Shown here: one piece after another, positions 1 to 9,708 of the stretch | How positions within the stretch are numbered: position 1 is the first letter of the stretch | How the letters are laid out: every line of letters starts with the position of its first letter | Assembly: GCA_016787725.1 (NCBI GenBank) | Contig: JAEUTZ010000021.1 | Location: 582,920 to 646,919, forward strand | Reading direction: 5' to 3' | Origin: Cyclobacteriaceae bacterium | Lineage (GTDB): Bacteria; Bacteroidota; Bacteroidia; Cytophagales; Cyclobacteriaceae | Length of the DNA stretch: 64,000 nt | Position numbers and translations under genes: made by a program | Notes under the pieces: generated by a model | Seen by the model: only the letters and a program-made list of their open reading frames with translations | Databases searched by the model: none | Told to the model about the DNA's origin: nothing

Positions 1-1128
1 TTGGCCGCCACCCAGTTGGGAATTACCCTGGCCAGTTTGGGATTAGGGTGGGTTGGCGAGGATGTTGTATCCACCATCATTCTGAACCTAATGAACTCGC
101 TCAATCTTGAATTGAGTGAATCGGCAGCCCATAGCATAGCTCTTCCAGTTGCATTCCTTGTATTAACCATCCTGCACATTGTTTTTGGCGAATTAGCGCC
201 AAAATCGATTGCCATCCGCTATCCCGCCAGCACTACCTTGCGGGTCTCTATTGCCTTACGGATTTTCTATTTTGTATTCCGCCCCTTCATTTGGCTCCTG
301 AACGGATTTGCCAATTTGATCCTGAAGCTGTTTGGAATTAAGCCCATGAGTGAAATAGAGATTCACTCGGAAGAAGAGTTGAAACTGATTATTGCAGAAA
401 GCGAAGAAGGCGGGGCGATCGAAACATCAGAGCGGGAGTTGATTCAGAACGTTTTTGATTTTGATAACCGGGTTGCCCGCCAGGTGATGGTGCCACGCGT
501 AAAAATGAGTATGATTAAAGCGGATACCACCATTCAGGAAGCGATGAATATTGTTTTGAAAGAGGGGTATTCGAGATATCCGATTTACGAGCAATCGAAA
601 GATGAAATTATAGGTGTTGTCCATTCCAAAGATATTGTCTCAAACTACATTCAACAAACCGGAAAAGGGTTGAAGGAAATTATGCGGCCCGTGCAATTTA
701 TACCCGAAACCAAACCGATCGATGTGTTGTTGCGGGACTTTCAGCGCACCAAGGCGCAGATGGCATTTGTCGTGAGTGAGTTTGGCGGCATTATTGGCCT
801 CGTTACCCTGGAAGATATCCTGGAAGAACTGGTGGGTGAAATACAGGACGAACATGATCAAGAGCAGCAAATTGTGGTCACCAGCGATAAGAAAACATTC
901 CAGATCGCTGCACAATCTTCTTTACATGATATCAACAAGTTGCTCGATGTGCCTTTTCCGGAGGCCGAAGAGTATGAGACCCTGGCCGGGTTGCTAACGT
1001 ATGAACATCCCGCCTTAAAGGAAGGTGATGTTTTGTCGGTATTAAATTATCAGGTAAAAATCCTGAAGATCAATCAGACCTTACCCGAGTTGGTGGAGGC
1101 GAAATTAGTGGTTGCGGAAAAAGCCTGA
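1..1128 (+). CDS. HlyC/CorC (CNNM-like) CBS-domain membrane protein, 5' partial
   Basis: This reading frame is already open at the window edge, so the first membrane segment is missing and the true start lies outside. The visible 375 residues hold a DUF21-type membrane part (to about residue 112, with the conserved GELAPK at 63-68), a tandem CBS pair (about 160-285, starting VMVPR) and a C-terminal CorC/HlyC domain (about 295-370). The family includes CNNM/CorC magnesium exporters and the misnamed haemolysin TlyC; in Bacteroidota it also includes GldE, which is paired with GldD. Nothing visible separates GldE from the magnesium-efflux members. A convergent corA-type gene follows, which suits a role in divalent-cation homeostasis, but the substrate is inferred. 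Confidence 0.88.
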   Translation: MAATQLGITLASLGLGWVGEDVVSTIILNLMNSLNLELSESAAHSIALPVAFLVLTILHIVFGELAPKSIAIRYPASTTLRVSIALRIFYFVFRPFIWLLNGFANLILKLFGIKPMSEIEIHSEEELKLIIAESEEGGAIETSERELIQNVFDFDNRVARQVMVPRVKMSMIKADTTIQEAMNIVLKEGYSRYPIYEQSKDEIIGVVHSKDIVSNYIQQTGKGLKEIMRPVQFIPETKPIDVLLRDFQRTKAQMAFVVSEFGGIIGLVTLEDILEELVGEIQDEHDQEQQIVVTSDKKTFQIAAQSSLHDINKLLDVPFPEAEEYETLAGLLTYEHPALKEGDVLSVLNYQVKILKINQTLPELVEAKLVVAEKA

Positions 1129-1134
1129 GCGGTT

Positions 1135-1157
1135 AAGTGGTTAAACTAGAACCACTT
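1135..1157. terminator. Inverted repeat between convergent genes
   Basis: AAGTGGTT (1135-1142) and AACCACTT (1150-1157) form a perfect 8-bp stem with a 7-nt loop, placed between the convergent CorC-type and corA genes and overlapping the corA stop codon. There is no clear T-tract on either side, so its role as a bidirectional terminator is only suggested by position. Confidence 0.35.
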
Positions 1158-2213
1158 CTTGTGTTTGAAATACGCGATCATTAACAGGAAGATACCACCC
1201 ATTAACCCCAATACCCCGTAATATCCCCACGACCAGGTGAGTTCAGGCATGTTTTGGAAATTCATTCCGTAGATGCCAGCGACAAAGGACAGGGGTATGA
1301 AAATGGTGGTGATCACCGTAAGCAGTTTCATGACCTCGTTCATTTTATAGTTAATGGTATTCATGTATAAATCCATTAACGTGGAAGTAAGGTCTTTATA
1401 GGTATCCAGCGAATCGATCAGGTGAATTACATGGTCATAAACATCACTGAAATATTTCAGATTCCGGTCTTCAATAAAACCCTCTTCATTCTTTAGAACC
1501 CGGTTCAATGCTTCCCGCAACGGGTACACTACTTTGCGAAGATAGATGAACTCCTTACGCAGTTTCTGGATTCGTTGAAAATCATCGACCGCAGGGTTGT
1601 TAGAAATACTCTCTTCAATCTCTTCTACTTGCCGCCCGATGTTCTCTAATACGGAATAATAGCTATCTACAATGGTGTCTACTAATCGATACAATAAGTA
1701 ATCGGCCCCTCGCTTACGGATGATATTTGTATCCTGTTTGATACGATTTCGGAGGTTCTCGAAAATATCACCTTCTTTCTCCTGAAAAGAGAGAATGTAA
1801 TTCTTTCCTAAAACAAAACTTATATGCTCGTAGTCGATGCTCTGGCCCTCAATACGGTAAAGCATTTTAAGCGTAAAAAACAGATGATTGTCATACTCAT
1901 CGGCTTTGGGTTGGTGGTCGGTATTGAGGATATCTTCCACCAATAAATAGTGAAGATCAAATTTTTTGCTGATTTTCTTGATAAGATCTTCATCGGATAA
2001 ACCATCAACGTTCAACCAATTGATCTTTTTGAGATCGCAATGTTCTAACAAATTATCTACCGGAATATTTTCCCGAAAACTGTGCGTTGTTTCATCAAAC
2101 GTAATGAGCTCCAGGATAACCTTTTGCTTTTCAAAAATATGATGTTCGTGTTCGGTTAAATGTTCATTTAACTGTTTGAGTACGGCTTTTCTTTTTGATT
2201 CAGTTTTCTTCAT
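1146..2213 (-). CDS. corA: CorA-family magnesium/cobalt transporter
   Basis: This 355-residue protein has the CorA layout: a long acidic and helical cytoplasmic domain (about 1-290) and two C-terminal membrane helices. The signature YGMN sits at the end of the first helix (YGMNFQNMPELTW) and a basic tail (KHKKWF) ends the protein. CorA forms a pentameric channel that takes Mg2+ (also Co2+ and Ni2+) across the inner membrane. The ATG at 2213 leaves 18 bp to the upstream mscS-like gene, so the two minus-strand genes are probably co-transcribed. The assignment rests on the GMN motif and topology; ion selectivity cannot be read from the sequence. Confidence 0.95.
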   Translation of the reverse strand: MKKTESKRKAVLKQLNEHLTEHEHHIFEKQKVILELITFDETTHSFRENIPVDNLLEHCDLKKINWLNVDGLSDEDLIKKISKKFDLHYLLVEDILNTDHQPKADEYDNHLFFTLKMLYRIEGQSIDYEHISFVLGKNYILSFQEKEGDIFENLRNRIKQDTNIIRKRGADYLLYRLVDTIVDSYYSVLENIGRQVEEIEESISNNPAVDDFQRIQKLRKEFIYLRKVVYPLREALNRVLKNEEGFIEDRNLKYFSDVYDHVIHLIDSLDTYKDLTSTLMDLYMNTINYKMNEVMKLLTVITTIFIPLSFVAGIYGMNFQNMPELTWSWGYYGVLGLMGGIFLLMIAYFKHKKWF

Positions 2214-2231
2214 GGTGAAAAGAGTAATCCG

Positions 2232-3068
2232 TCAACGATTCATTAGTAATCGTCCCGGGTAGCCAAATTCTATATTTTCCTGCTGAAACCGCTCCTGGAT
2301 GGTTTTTAAAACATCGCACTTCAATTCGAAAGCATGGATTGGATTGGTAGCCCACACGTACCCTCGCAGCTGAATTCCAAAATCGGCAAATGTCATCACA
2401 CGTACCATAACGGGTTGTTCTCCTTTCGTGAGTTCTTCCGGTGACCGGTTGTCAATGCAATGCGGGTGGTTTAGCCCCGCTTGCTGAATGATGTCCATGG
2501 CCCGGTTCAGGTTGGCAGTAAATGCAATGGGCACTTCAATAAATACACAGATTTTCTCATCGGTAAGCGTTGAGTTAATGATCGTTTCATTACTGATCAC
2601 GCTGTTGGGAATTACGATCCTACGGTTTTCAAAATCTTTGATTACAGTATGTCGTAGGGTGATATCTTCTATATCGCCCGTATAAAGTTGTCCGATTTTA
2701 ACCCGATCACCCACACTAAAGGGTTTGAAAATCACCAAAAAGAATCCGCTGATGATATTTGAAAAAGCTGATTGTGAGGCAAACCCGAAAATTGCTGCCA
2801 GCACCCCGGCTCCTGTCAGCAGGGTGGTCCCCACAGCCCGGAAAGAAGGTATCGACCTGAAAATAATGATTGCAGCAATCAGGTATATGATGAAGTCTAC
2901 AGCATTCTTGAAGAAATTATAGCGGGTGGGGTCTACCTTAAGTTTCAGGGCTGCTCCACGGATGAACCTGCCGATCAGAAATCGAAGCAACCGGGAGACA
3001 AGGAAGGCAACCGCCAGTACAATCAGGGAAAAGACAACCTGTTCCCATTGCTTGTCAACCATGTTCAT
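2232..3068 (-). CDS. MscS-family small-conductance mechanosensitive channel
   Basis: The 278-residue length matches single-domain MscS channels. Three N-terminal membrane helices end in the Gly/Ala-rich pore helix (TGAGVLAAIFGFASQSAFSN), followed by the FKPFSVGDRV turn and the beta-domain with ENRRIVIPN, all hallmarks of MscS. The channel opens under membrane tension to release solutes on osmotic downshift. ATG start at 3068. It is the first gene of a probable mscS-corA unit and is divergent from the polyprenyl synthase gene. Confidence 0.93.
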   Translation of the reverse strand: MNMVDKQWEQVVFSLIVLAVAFLVSRLLRFLIGRFIRGAALKLKVDPTRYNFFKNAVDFIIYLIAAIIIFRSIPSFRAVGTTLLTGAGVLAAIFGFASQSAFSNIISGFFLVIFKPFSVGDRVKIGQLYTGDIEDITLRHTVIKDFENRRIVIPNSVISNETIINSTLTDEKICVFIEVPIAFTANLNRAMDIIQQAGLNHPHCIDNRSPEELTKGEQPVMVRVMTFADFGIQLRGYVWATNPIHAFELKCDVLKTIQERFQQENIEFGYPGRLLMNR

Positions 3069-3192
3069 GGCCTCGAAATTAGCAATTAGTTAACAGTTAG
3101 GCGTTAAACCTGTTGGTTTTTTAGAGTAACCGCTTTACGTTGGCAAGTATTTTCATGTTGAGAAATCGGGTGATTGCTTATTATTGCAGTTC

Positions 3193-4167
3193 GTGACCAG
3201 AAACCTCGATACAATTAAAGCCCCGGTGGCCCGCGAGATGGAAGAGTTTGAACAAAAGTTCAGGGCTTCCATGAAGACCCGGGTTATGCTGCTGGACAAA
3301 ATCATGAATTATATCGTGAAACGGAAGGGTAAGCAGATGCGACCTTTGTTTGTTTTCCTAAGCGCAGGAGCAACTGGCATCATCAATGAATCAACGTTTC
3401 GGGGAGCGTCTTTAATTGAATTGGTTCATACCGCCAGTTTGGTGCATGACGATGTGGTGGATAATTCAAACTACCGGAGAGGATTCTTTTCGGTCAATGC
3501 CCTGTGGAAGAATAAAATTGCTGTTCTGGTTGGTGATTTCTTGCTCACCCGGGGCTTGTTTCTGGCGCTGGAACACAAAGACTATGAACTACTGAGCATT
3601 TGTACCGATGCTGTAAAAGAAATGAGTGAAGGGGAGTTAATGCAAATGGAAAAGGCTCGCAAGTTGGACATCAGCGAGGACATTTATTATGAAGTGATTC
3701 GGCAAAAGACAGCTTCTCTCATCGCATCCTGTTGCTCGATTGGCGCTAGTTCTTCAGGTGCACCTCCGGAGACTATAGGCAAATTGAAGAAATTTGGAGA
3801 ACATGTGGGCATGGCATTTCAAATCAAAGATGATTTGTTTGACTACGGTGAGGACGAAATTGGAAAGCCGGTGGGTATTGATATTAAGGAGAAGAAAATG
3901 ACGTTGCCGTTGATCTATTCCCTGGCTCAGGCGCCCTGGCTGGAGAAGCGCAAAATTATTAGTATTGTTAAGAGCGGTACCGAGGACTCAAACAAAGTGA
4001 AATATGTCATTGACTTTGTCAAAAAATCAGGGGGCATTGAGTATGCGAATGGCAAAATGAAAGAATACCATCAGCATGCGATGAAGATTCTGGATGAAAT
4101 TCCACCCTCGGTCTATAAAACTTCGCTTGCAGATTTAGTGCAGTTTACAATCGAGCGAAAAAGTTAA
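3193..4167 (+). CDS. Polyprenyl diphosphate synthase (trans-isoprenyl transferase)
   Basis: The protein carries both Asp-rich motifs of trans-prenyltransferases: HDDVVDNS (first, DDxxD) and KDDLFDYGED (second), plus KGKQMRP for substrate binding. It condenses isopentenyl diphosphate onto an allylic primer, most likely to make the side chain of menaquinone (IspB/HepT type); chain length cannot be read. The start is uncertain. TTG at 3184 opens the frame, GTG at 3193 (used here) gives the residues VTRNLDTIKAPVA that match the usual family N-terminus, and the first ATG, at 3238, would cut a conserved helix. It stands alone on the plus strand. Confidence 0.92.
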   Translation: MTRNLDTIKAPVAREMEEFEQKFRASMKTRVMLLDKIMNYIVKRKGKQMRPLFVFLSAGATGIINESTFRGASLIELVHTASLVHDDVVDNSNYRRGFFSVNALWKNKIAVLVGDFLLTRGLFLALEHKDYELLSICTDAVKEMSEGELMQMEKARKLDISEDIYYEVIRQKTASLIASCCSIGASSSGAPPETIGKLKKFGEHVGMAFQIKDDLFDYGEDEIGKPVGIDIKEKKMTLPLIYSLAQAPWLEKRKIISIVKSGTEDSNKVKYVIDFVKKSGGIEYANGKMKEYHQHAMKILDEIPPSVYKTSLADLVQFTIERKS

Positions 4168-4219
4168 CCCACTGTAGTGTTGCATGGGTTCCACTATTTA
4201 TGATAAAAAGGGCTCTGAT

Positions 4220-4678
4220 TTATACTTTAACCCGATCGCGTCCGGCTTCCAGAATAGCGTATTCTTTCAAACGCTTATAGATCGGTTCTTCCAGAATTTG
4301 TGATGCAGGACCAATATTTTCAGGCGCATAATTTCCTTCGGATTCCCACCACATTTTCGCCTTCTGCCGCGCCTCTGATTTGTCTACCTCAAAGTAGTTG
4401 ATAATCGAATCCGATACGATCCACGGTTTTGCGATGGTAGCGTATTTTTCAAAAATCATCGACCGCATTTGAGTGCCGGTGGACTGATTCTTGAAATGAG
4501 AAAGGGTATAGGACATGGTTTCTGGTTCGGTCATCACCATATCCCAATATTTTTTTGAGGTAACTACTTGAGCAGTAGTAAGTAAGTATCCAAATCCTTT
4601 TTCAATGGGTTCTTTTGTGATCTGGCAAGTAGCCTTGAATTCTTTCTTTTTCTTTCCAAACAGGTCGAGGAGTGCCAT
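4220..4678 (-). CDS. Uncharacterised 152-residue cytoplasmic protein
   Basis: I do not recognise a family. The protein starts MALLDLFGKKKKEFKATCQ, has no signal peptide or membrane helix, and contains CQITKEPIEKGFGYLLTTAQVVTSK, which may be a small beta-rich module. It is rich in charged and aromatic residues and ends RDRVKV. ATG start at 4678. It converges on the polyprenyl synthase gene (53 bp between stops). Codon use resembles its neighbours and the frame is open throughout, so it is probably real. Confidence 0.7.
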   Translation of the reverse strand: MALLDLFGKKKKEFKATCQITKEPIEKGFGYLLTTAQVVTSKKYWDMVMTEPETMSYTLSHFKNQSTGTQMRSMIFEKYATIAKPWIVSDSIINYFEVDKSEARQKAKMWWESEGNYAPENIGPASQILEEPIYKRLKEYAILEAGRDRVKV

Positions 4679-4806
4679 GATACTTGTGGTTTACCCTCTT
4701 AGATACTCCCAAAGGGACAAATAGTTGCATCAGACGGGTGATTTTTTGAGTAAAACCTCAAAAAAATGACGTGAACAGTTCTTTTCGCTGTTTTCGAGTT
4801 GTTCGA

Positions 4807-6255
4807 TTAAGGTTGGCTGCCCTTGTTTCCATTTTTCTGGCTCTGGATAAACCGTTCGTGTTTGGTGAAGAAATCTTCCAGCTGTACGACCGGTAATTTT
4901 TTGGCAATAATTTTATGATTCCGATCCAGGATGTAGAGAGAGGGGGTAGTTTCCGCATAATAAAGCTTCGAGTAATGTTGTGGAATGTAGGAGCGGGGCC
5001 CGTTTACCGTAATCCAGGGGGTCTTCATGTCTTTCATGAAGGTTTTCATTTTTTGCATCGAAGTATCTGAGGCAACGGCAAAAACTTCAACATCGAATTT
5101 CGTCTTAAACTTGTTGTAGAACTCAACCAGCTTTGGAGTCTCTTCTTTACAGTGGCCACACTCCGGGTCGAAGATCCATAAAATGGTATACTTATTCTTG
5201 ATGTCGTACAAAGCGCGGGGTTGCAGATTTTGATCCTGCATAATAAGGTTAGCACCGGTTTTGCCTACCAGGCTGCCTCGGATTTTATCCGCATAATCTT
5301 TCAGATTTTGCTTGACTTTGTCCGTAATCCAAAAATTCATTTCACCACTGGCATAATACTTATCATATAGCCGGACGTACACTTCATCCAGCCCCATGAT
5401 CTCCGGATTTGTATAGAGGAAGAGACAATTCCATACGAGGTATTTATAAGTTTCAGGATTCTTTTTCGCCTTTAAAACCATAAAATCGATAGCCTTCATG
5501 AGCGTGTCGGGAACGGGGGCGTAAAGCTTTTGGAGATACTCTTTTATTTTCTCCTGGTAAATGGGTCTGGGCAATCGAATCAAGGCATCATCGGCCAGAT
5601 CAAATTTGTCAAAGAAGTGTTGACGGTAGTATCGCAGTTGAAAGGTCGAGTCAATGGTACCATCTGCTTTTTTAGGTGGCACCGGTACCTCGATGGGTTG
5701 GGTGGCCAGCAACAAACGCGCGGTGAGGGTAGTTGGATTTTCCTGAATCAACTTTTGTTGATATACCTTTACCTGCTCACTGATTTTCGAAAACGATTCC
5801 CGGGCCGGTTTTTTCTTTTCTTCGGTAAGCGTACTGTCTCTGAGAATTTTCAAAAAGGGCTCGGCTTCCTGACCGCGCTCCATATTGAATCGCATGTTTT
5901 CAAAGAATAATTTATTGTCAAGATCTCCGGAGACAGTGGCCGTTTTAAAGAAATCTTTCGAATCACCCTCGATGATAAAACGCTGATCACCACTTACAAC
6001 AAAATCAAACACTTTTGCATTGTTTAGCACCAGAAAATAAACTCCCTGGGGCAGTGTTTTTTCATTGTCATAATAAAATGCTCCTGCCTGATTTACCCGG
6101 GCGGTGTCGCGTATCAGCGTTTGCTCTCCATAATAATGCCCAAGGTAAATGGTTGTATCTTTCCAGCCTTTGATTTTGAAATCAATCTTGTACCCCGGCT
6201 GGGCCAGGGAAGGAGTGAGACATAGTACCAACAGAAATGCAATTGTGAGCCTCAT
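4807..6255 (-). CDS. Secreted thioredoxin-fold protein with DUF4369/DUF5106-like region
   Basis: The 482-residue precursor has a signal peptide (MRLTIAFLLVLCLTPSLAQ). An N-terminal beta-rich region (about 20-130, with GWKDTTIYLGHYYGEQTLIRDTA) resembles DUF4369, a helical middle region (about 130-330) resembles DUF5106, and the C-terminal third is a TlpA/thioredoxin fold with a CGHC redox pair (Cys366 and Cys369) in FDPECGHCKEE and the cis-Pro segment AETTPSLYIL. Such Bacteroidota proteins act in the periplasm as thiol-disulfide reductases; the partner is unknown. It is divergent from gldA, with 137 bp between starts. Confidence 0.87.
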   Translation of the reverse strand: MRLTIAFLLVLCLTPSLAQPGYKIDFKIKGWKDTTIYLGHYYGEQTLIRDTARVNQAGAFYYDNEKTLPQGVYFLVLNNAKVFDFVVSGDQRFIIEGDSKDFFKTATVSGDLDNKLFFENMRFNMERGQEAEPFLKILRDSTLTEEKKKPARESFSKISEQVKVYQQKLIQENPTTLTARLLLATQPIEVPVPPKKADGTIDSTFQLRYYRQHFFDKFDLADDALIRLPRPIYQEKIKEYLQKLYAPVPDTLMKAIDFMVLKAKKNPETYKYLVWNCLFLYTNPEIMGLDEVYVRLYDKYYASGEMNFWITDKVKQNLKDYADKIRGSLVGKTGANLIMQDQNLQPRALYDIKNKYTILWIFDPECGHCKEETPKLVEFYNKFKTKFDVEVFAVASDTSMQKMKTFMKDMKTPWITVNGPRSYIPQHYSKLYYAETTPSLYILDRNHKIIAKKLPVVQLEDFFTKHERFIQSQKNGNKGSQP

Positions 6256-6373
6256 TTTACGGTGTTAATAGTCCACAAATTTCTAAAAAGAAGTTGATAA
6301 ACTGCAATTAATAGGCCAGGCTGCAATAAAGTAAGTCGATTTACACAGTCTATGCACTATCAACTTTTAAAAT

Positions 6374-6381
6374 TACTTTTG
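6374..6381 (+). promoter_or_regulatory. Possible -7 box before gldA
   Basis: TACTTTTG fits the Bacteroidota sigma-ABfr -7 consensus TAnnTTTG and lies 11 bp upstream of the gldA ATG, implying a very short leader. No good TTTG -33 box is present at the expected spacing, so this is tentative. Confidence 0.3.
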
Positions 6382-6392
6382 CTGCGCAAAAA

Positions 6393-7316
6393 ATGTCGCT
6401 ACACGTTTCGAATTTGACGAAGTGCTATGGCCAGCAAAAGGCGGTCAATCATGCATCCTTTTTTGTTGAGAAAGGTGAGATCGTGGGTTTTTTAGGTCCG
6501 AATGGCGCAGGCAAGTCCACCACGATGAGGATCGCTACCGGATATCTACCCCCTACTTCGGGCACGGTGTATGTCAAGGGGCTGGACGTAACCACCCGGT
6601 CACTTCAGGTGCGCAAGCTGATTGGCTATCTACCGGAGCATAATCCCTTGTACCTGGACATGTACGTGCATGAATACCTTCATTTTATTGGCCGTGTATT
6701 CGGGATGTCGAACGCCCAGTTGAAAAAGCGAATCCCGGAGATTGTGTTACAATGCGGGCTGCTCCCGGAGCAAAATAAAAAAATAGAGGCCCTTTCGAAG
6801 GGCTACCGCCAACGAGTTGGACTTGCCCAGGCATTAATTCATAATCCGGAAGTTTTGATTTTAGATGAACCTACTACCGGGCTTGATCCTAATCAGATTT
6901 TAGAAATCAGAAAATTAATTCAGGAGATCAGTACGGATAAGACCGTAATTTTTTCAACGCATATCCTTCAGGAGGTACAGGCATTGTGCAACCGGGTTAT
7001 TGTAATAAATCAAGGTAAGATCGTGGCCGATGATAAAGTCACGAATCTGCTGGGGAAGCAAAAGCAACTTCAGGTAGTAGTTGAATTTGAAAACGATGTT
7101 AACGAGAATGATTTGCAAGCGCTTCCTGGGGTAGAACAGATTTCCCGTCTAAAGACGGGAGTATACAGGTTAACTGCCAAAGAAGGTGCCGATTTACGCC
7201 CTCATGTTTTTCGGTTTGCAGCCGATAAAAATCTCTCGTTAGTTGGCTTACGGCAGGAGGAGAATTCGCTGGAAGACATTTTCCGATCATTAACGACAAC
7301 CGCTGAAGTCAAATGA
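6393..7316 (+). CDS. gldA: Gliding motility ABC transporter ATP-binding protein GldA
   Basis: This 307-residue ATPase has Walker A GPNGAGKST at 35-43, the signature LSKGYRQRVGLAQAL, Walker B VLILDEPTTGLD and the H-loop FSTHIL. The C-terminal extension of about 90 residues is typical of ATPases that drive ABC-2 exporters. Identification as GldA rests on the next two genes, which match GldF and GldG; in Flavobacterium johnsoniae these form a complex required for gliding. The start is ATG (MSLHVSNLTKCYG). Its stop overlaps the gldF start by 4 bp (ATGA), indicating translational coupling. Confidence 0.93.
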   Translation: MSLHVSNLTKCYGQQKAVNHASFFVEKGEIVGFLGPNGAGKSTTMRIATGYLPPTSGTVYVKGLDVTTRSLQVRKLIGYLPEHNPLYLDMYVHEYLHFIGRVFGMSNAQLKKRIPEIVLQCGLLPEQNKKIEALSKGYRQRVGLAQALIHNPEVLILDEPTTGLDPNQILEIRKLIQEISTDKTVIFSTHILQEVQALCNRVIVINQGKIVADDKVTNLLGKQKQLQVVVEFENDVNENDLQALPGVEQISRLKTGVYRLTAKEGADLRPHVFRFAADKNLSLVGLRQEENSLEDIFRSLTTTAEVK

Positions 7317-8035
7317 TGCAGGTTTTAGCCAAAGAGTTTAGTAGTTTTCTCAACTCACTGATCGCGTATATCGTTATCGGATTTTTCCTTACCGGCATCG
7401 GTTTACTGATGTGGGTGTTCCCGGAAACCTCGGTACTGGATTACGGCTTCGCGGATCTCGACACGCTCTTTTCGATGGGACCTTATGTTTTCATTTTCTT
7501 GATTCCAGCCATCACCATGAGGAGTTTTGCCGAAGAAAGGAAAATGGGTACCCTTGAATTGTTGCTCACGAAACCATTGCGCGATTGGGACCTGGTGATC
7601 GGAAAATTTATGGCTGCTTTTGCCCTGGTATTTCTATCGCTGGTGCCCACATTAATTTATTACTATTCCGTTTATCAACTGGGCAGTCCTCCAGGCAACA
7701 TCGATTCGGCCGGAGTTGCAGGCTCGTACATTGGTATAGCTCTATTGGCGATGGTGTTTTGTGCGATCGGCTTATTAGCTTCTGCGGTCACCCACAATCA
7801 AATTATTTCATTTATTCTTGCGGCATTTTTGTGTTTCATTTTTTATATCGGTTTCGATTCGTTGGCAGCATTGTTGGAGCGGGGCGGTTTGCTCGTAAAG
7901 CAGTTCGGTATCCTCTATCATTATGAGTCCTTGAGTAAGGGGTTAATTGACAGTCGCGATGTCATTTACTTCTTAAGCGTAACCTTCTTCCTCTTATTGG
8001 CAACCAAAGTAACGATCAGCAGCAGACAATGGTGA
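7313..8035 (+). CDS. gldF: Gliding motility ABC transporter permease GldF
   Basis: A 240-residue ABC-2 type permease with about six membrane helices and no ATPase motif. The cytoplasmic loop MRSFAEERKMGTLELLLTKPLRDWD is the classic ABC-2 membrane motif. It overlaps gldA by 4 bp and gldG by 7 bp, so the three subunits are made from one message. Together with GldA and GldG it forms an inner-membrane exporter linked to gliding; its substrate has never been firmly established in any species. Confidence 0.92.
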   Translation: MMQVLAKEFSSFLNSLIAYIVIGFFLTGIGLLMWVFPETSVLDYGFADLDTLFSMGPYVFIFLIPAITMRSFAEERKMGTLELLLTKPLRDWDLVIGKFMAAFALVFLSLVPTLIYYYSVYQLGSPPGNIDSAGVAGSYIGIALLAMVFCAIGLLASAVTHNQIISFILAAFLCFIFYIGFDSLAALLERGGLLVKQFGILYHYESLSKGLIDSRDVIYFLSVTFFLLLATKVTISSRQW

Positions 8036-9708
8036 CCTGGATGACTACCAAGCGAACGGGCGATTTATTGTTATTAGCCAACGGGCTGACTTTGTTGGTC
8101 GTATTAAATCTGGCGGCTTCATTTTATTACGTTCGGATTGACCTAACAGAAGAGAAACGCTTTACCATTCAGCCGCAAACCAAAGCCCTTCTTAAGAATC
8201 TGGAGGATGTCGTGTTTATTGAAGTCTTTCTGGAGGGGGAGGATTTGAATCCCGAATTCAAGCGCTTTCAAAAATCCATCCGCGAGACCCTCGAAGAGTT
8301 TCGGATTCATTCGGGTAACCGGGTTGAGTATACGTTTACCAATCCCTTACAGGCCGGTAACCAACAGGCACGCAATGAATTCATTGCTGAGCTTAACGAC
8401 AAGGGCATCAGTCCACGCAATGTGATTGAAACCCGGGAAGGACAACGGGTAGAAAAATTTGTTTTTCCGGGTGCGCTTGTATCTTATGATGGGTTTGAGA
8501 CCGGGGTGAATCTCTTGAAAGGGAGCCGGGCCCAGAACATTAACCAATCCCTGGAGGGCATTGAATATGAATTGGCGAATGCCATTCACAAACTCAGTAA
8601 CACCAATCGCAAGCAAGTGGGCCTTATTACAGGGCATGGTGAACTCGATAGTTTATCCATTGCCAGTTTTAACAATGCTCTGTTAGATCAATATGATGTG
8701 TTTAATGTGGATTTAACCCGAAGAGCAAAAATCACCGGTTACGATTTGTTGATTGTGGCCAAGCCCAGATTGGAATTTTCAAATCAGGATAAATACAAAC
8801 TCGATCAATTTTTGATGCAAGGGGGAAAGATTCTTTTCCTGCTCGATCGGCTGGATGCCGATATGAGTCGGGCTTCGGAAGAAGATTATTTTGCGTTCCC
8901 CTATGACCTGAACCTGGATGATCAGTTGTTTAAATATGGAGTACGAATAAATCAGGATTTAATTCAGGACCGGGTTTCAGGGCGATACCCCATTGTGGTG
9001 GGTGGCGACCGGAACCAGCCTCAGATAATGCAACTGGAGTGGCCCTTCTTTCCGTTGGTAAATCAATACGCCAACCATCCTATTACTCGAAACCTCGATG
9101 CTTCCCTGCTAAAGTTTGTTAGTTCAATTGACACCGTAAAGGCGATCGGTATAAAGAAGACACCTCTCCTTTTCTCATCGGCCTATTCCCGCACGGTAGT
9201 GGCTCCGGTAAAAGTGGGGGTAAATGATTTGCGCAGGCAAATCCAGGAAGAGCAATTTTCCAGTGGTCCTATTGCAGTGGCTTACTTGCTCGAGGGAGCC
9301 TTCACCTCGCTTTTTAAAAACAGGTTCGCTCCGGATGCGGTTGATGCCACAGGCTTTTTAGATCAAAGTAGGCCAACCAAACTAATTGTGGTGGCGGATG
9401 GAGACCTGGCGAGAAATGATGTTAATCCTCGGGATCAAAGCCCACAGCCGCTGGGGTTGGATCCATTTACTCAATACACCTTTTCGAATCAGGATCTGTT
9501 GATGAACATGGTCGCATTTCTGGTTGATGAAAACGGATTGATCAAGGCAAGAAATAAGGAAGTGAAAGTCCGGCCACTGGACAAAGGTCGGATAGAGAAC
9601 GAACGGATTGGGTGGCAGGTGATTAACCTTGTTTCGCCCTTGGTAGTGTTAGTAATATTCGGATTGGCCCGTTCCTATTGGCGAAAAAGAAAATACACCC
9701 GGTTTTAA
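8029..9708 (+). CDS. gldG: Gliding motility-associated ABC transporter subunit GldG
   Basis: This 559-residue protein has one N-terminal membrane helix (GDLLLLANGLTLLVVLNLAASFYY), a large extracytoplasmic domain (about 40-520) and a C-terminal helix followed by a basic tail (RSYWRKRKYTRF). The N-terminal RIDLTEEKRFTIQPQTKALL segment is characteristic of the GldG family. ATG at 8029 lies inside the end of gldF. The gene ends at TAA directly abutting the ATG of the DUF4340 gene, so the four genes 6393-10647 form one operon. Confidence 0.92.
   Translation: MVTWMTTKRTGDLLLLANGLTLLVVLNLAASFYYVRIDLTEEKRFTIQPQTKALLKNLEDVVFIEVFLEGEDLNPEFKRFQKSIRETLEEFRIHSGNRVEYTFTNPLQAGNQQARNEFIAELNDKGISPRNVIETREGQRVEKFVFPGALVSYDGFETGVNLLKGSRAQNINQSLEGIEYELANAIHKLSNTNRKQVGLITGHGELDSLSIASFNNALLDQYDVFNVDLTRRAKITGYDLLIVAKPRLEFSNQDKYKLDQFLMQGGKILFLLDRLDADMSRASEEDYFAFPYDLNLDDQLFKYGVRINQDLIQDRVSGRYPIVVGGDRNQPQIMQLEWPFFPLVNQYANHPITRNLDASLLKFVSSIDTVKAIGIKKTPLLFSSAYSRTVVAPVKVGVNDLRRQIQEEQFSSGPIAVAYLLEGAFTSLFKNRFAPDAVDATGFLDQSRPTKLIVVADGDLARNDVNPRDQSPQPLGLDPFTQYTFSNQDLLMNMVAFLVDENGLIKARNKEVKVRPLDKGRIENERIGWQVINLVSPLVVLVIFGLARSYWRKRKYTRF

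Noticed and set aside
4741-4767. TTTTTTGAG/CTCAAAAAA inverted repeat as a terminator
   Set aside because: The stem is almost all A-T and unlikely to be stable.
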